33,501 bases of DNA, taken from contig NZ_SMKM01000035.1 of NCBI RefSeq assembly GCF_004348665.1, forward strand, positions 1-33,501, read 5' to 3'. Under the pieces are notes generated by a model. It made no database searches. It saw only the letters and a list, made by a program, of their open reading frames with translations, and was not told the origin of the DNA. The position numbers and the translations under genes were made by a program. The DNA is from Actinomadura sp. GC306. GTDB lineage: Bacteria; Actinomycetota; Actinomycetes; Streptosporangiales; Streptosporangiaceae. This document shows, piece by piece, positions 32,712 through 33,501 of this stretch (position 1 is the first letter of the stretch; the number at the start of each line of letters is the position of its first letter).

Positions 32712-33501
32712 TGCCACTCCGGCCGGGAGCAGTCGGGCAGGGACTTGGCGGCCAGCGCCCGCGCGACCGCGTGCCCGAGCTGCGGCGACAGCGCGAACGG
32801 CGCGCCCGGCCGCTTCTTCTTGACCGTGTCCGCCGGGCGGCCGTCGGTCTGGCCCGACGTGGTCAGCACGACGTACGGGCCGCCGCGGTCGATGGTCCGG
32901 TGCTGCCGGGCCGCGTCGTCGAACCGGGCCGACGCGGTCCCGGGGAACGGCGCCGCGTGCAGGGCGGGGCTGACCGAGCCGCTTCCCTGCGAGCTCTTCG
33001 TCCGGGGCAGCTCCTTGTACGCCCGGTCGGCCTTGAACGGGTCGGCGAAGACCGCCACCCCGACCGTGACGGCGACGCCTTCGAGCTGGTCGACGTAGGT
33101 CGCGCGCAGAACGGCCCGGCACCCGTGCCTGGCGACGATCTCGGCGATCTCGGGCTCGGCGGCCTGGCTGCAGCCGGTGCCGGGGACGATCCCCGTCCGG
33201 GACGCGTACTCGGTGTGCCCGTCCCCCGGCACGTAGGGGATCCGCCCGGGGAAGATGCGATGCGCCGACCACGTCCGCCAGCGCTGGGCGACCTCCTTCC
33301 GCGAGGCGCGCTGCAACTCGGCGGTGGTGGGCTCGCGGTTGAGGGTCGTGTAGGCGCCGGCGAACGAGATGCCGGTGAGGGACAGGTAGCAGCATCCGAC
33401 GACGAGCGCGACGACCATCCACTGCCGTCCGAGCAGGCCGAGCACGGTCACCCGCGGGGCGGGCGGCGGCCCCTGGTACGGGCCGGGCGGCGGCCCCGGG
33501 A
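32705..33501 (-). CDS. Single-pass membrane protein with extracellular domain (5' end beyond window)
   Basis: The frame is open to the right edge, so the N-terminus lies outside; a GTG at 33451 is a possible but less likely start. The visible part opens with a proline/glycine-rich cytoplasmic stretch (PGPYQGPPPAPRV), then a membrane helix (LLGRQWMVVALVVGCCYLSLTGISFAGAY). An extracellular domain of about 215 residues follows, with four cysteines (GTGCSQ, RHGCRAV, LPDCSRP, EWQC) that could form two disulfides. It contains RATYVDQLEGVAVTVGVAVFADPFKADRAYKEL. I do not recognise a named family. Seven-base overlap with the mycosin gene implies co-translation and a possible role with it in secretion. 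Confidence 0.75.
   Translation of the reverse strand, partial: PGPPPGPYQGPPPAPRVTVLGLLGRQWMVVALVVGCCYLSLTGISFAGAYTTLNREPTTAELQRASRKEVAQRWRTWSAHRIFPGRIPYVPGDGHTEYASRTGIVPGTGCSQAAEPEIAEIVARHGCRAVLRATYVDQLEGVAVTVGVAVFADPFKADRAYKELPRTKSSQGSGSVSPALHAAPFPGTASARFDDAARQHRTIDRGGPYVVLTTSGQTDGRPADTVKKKRPGAPFALSPQLGHAVARALAAKSLPDCSRPEWQC

Overview
The window is high-GC actinomycete DNA. G/C-rich third codon positions, an AdnAB helicase-nuclease, a DUF742 'conservon' protein, a DUF6221 protein, a mycosin-type protease and leaderless-looking starts together suggest a filamentous actinobacterium, perhaps near Actinomadura/Streptosporangiales. That placement is inference from gene content; no rRNA or tRNA gene is present.

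Layout. 1-1910: a SARP/BTAD regulator (cut by the left edge) diverges from a SAM methyltransferase, with an 11-bp-period direct repeat between them. 1921-5138: a minus-strand operon of four genes (SRPBCC protein, a protein with sixteen 11-residue repeats, a small protein, a small membrane protein) behind a sigma-B-like promoter. 5403-9421: a leader peptide, a conservon-type sensor kinase, a DUF742 protein and a lipoprotein solute-binding protein, translationally coupled throughout; the Roadblock and GTPase parts of a normal conservon are absent. A STAS anti-sigma antagonist follows (9605-9979).

9969-14458: a nitrogen-oxide module. A three-part membrane copper nitrite reductase and a multi-spanning membrane protein are read leftward; a hemerythrin/DUF2249 protein is read rightward. 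They share a short AT-rich promoter with an inverted repeat. 14517-18260: cobalamin-dependent methionine synthase (metH) behind an S-adenosylhomocysteine (SAH) riboswitch whose 3' strand also pairs with the Shine-Dalgarno sequence. 18258-19958: a DUF6221 protein and a secreted lipase.

20181-22704: type I methylase and specificity genes (hsdM, hsdS) with no hsdR in the window; hsdM carries an in-frame tandem repeat. 22842-23993: a small unknown gene with a LexA-like box, and a methyltransferase. 24099-30919: adnB and adnA, the actinobacterial double-strand-break end-resection machine; adnA carries three in-frame 51-bp palindromic repeats. 31033-33501: an alkyltransferase-like protein, a mycosin-type protease and a membrane protein cut by the right edge.

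The best regulatory signals are the SAH riboswitch (near certain by sequence and structure), the LexA-like box, the SARP-like repeats and the ATGA-coupled leader peptide. The most unusual coding features are the in-frame repeats in adnA and hsdM, the three-part nitrite reductase and the truncated conservon with a solute-binding lipoprotein. No transposase, CRISPR array, tRNA or rRNA was seen, and no gap without a gene exceeds 300 bases.
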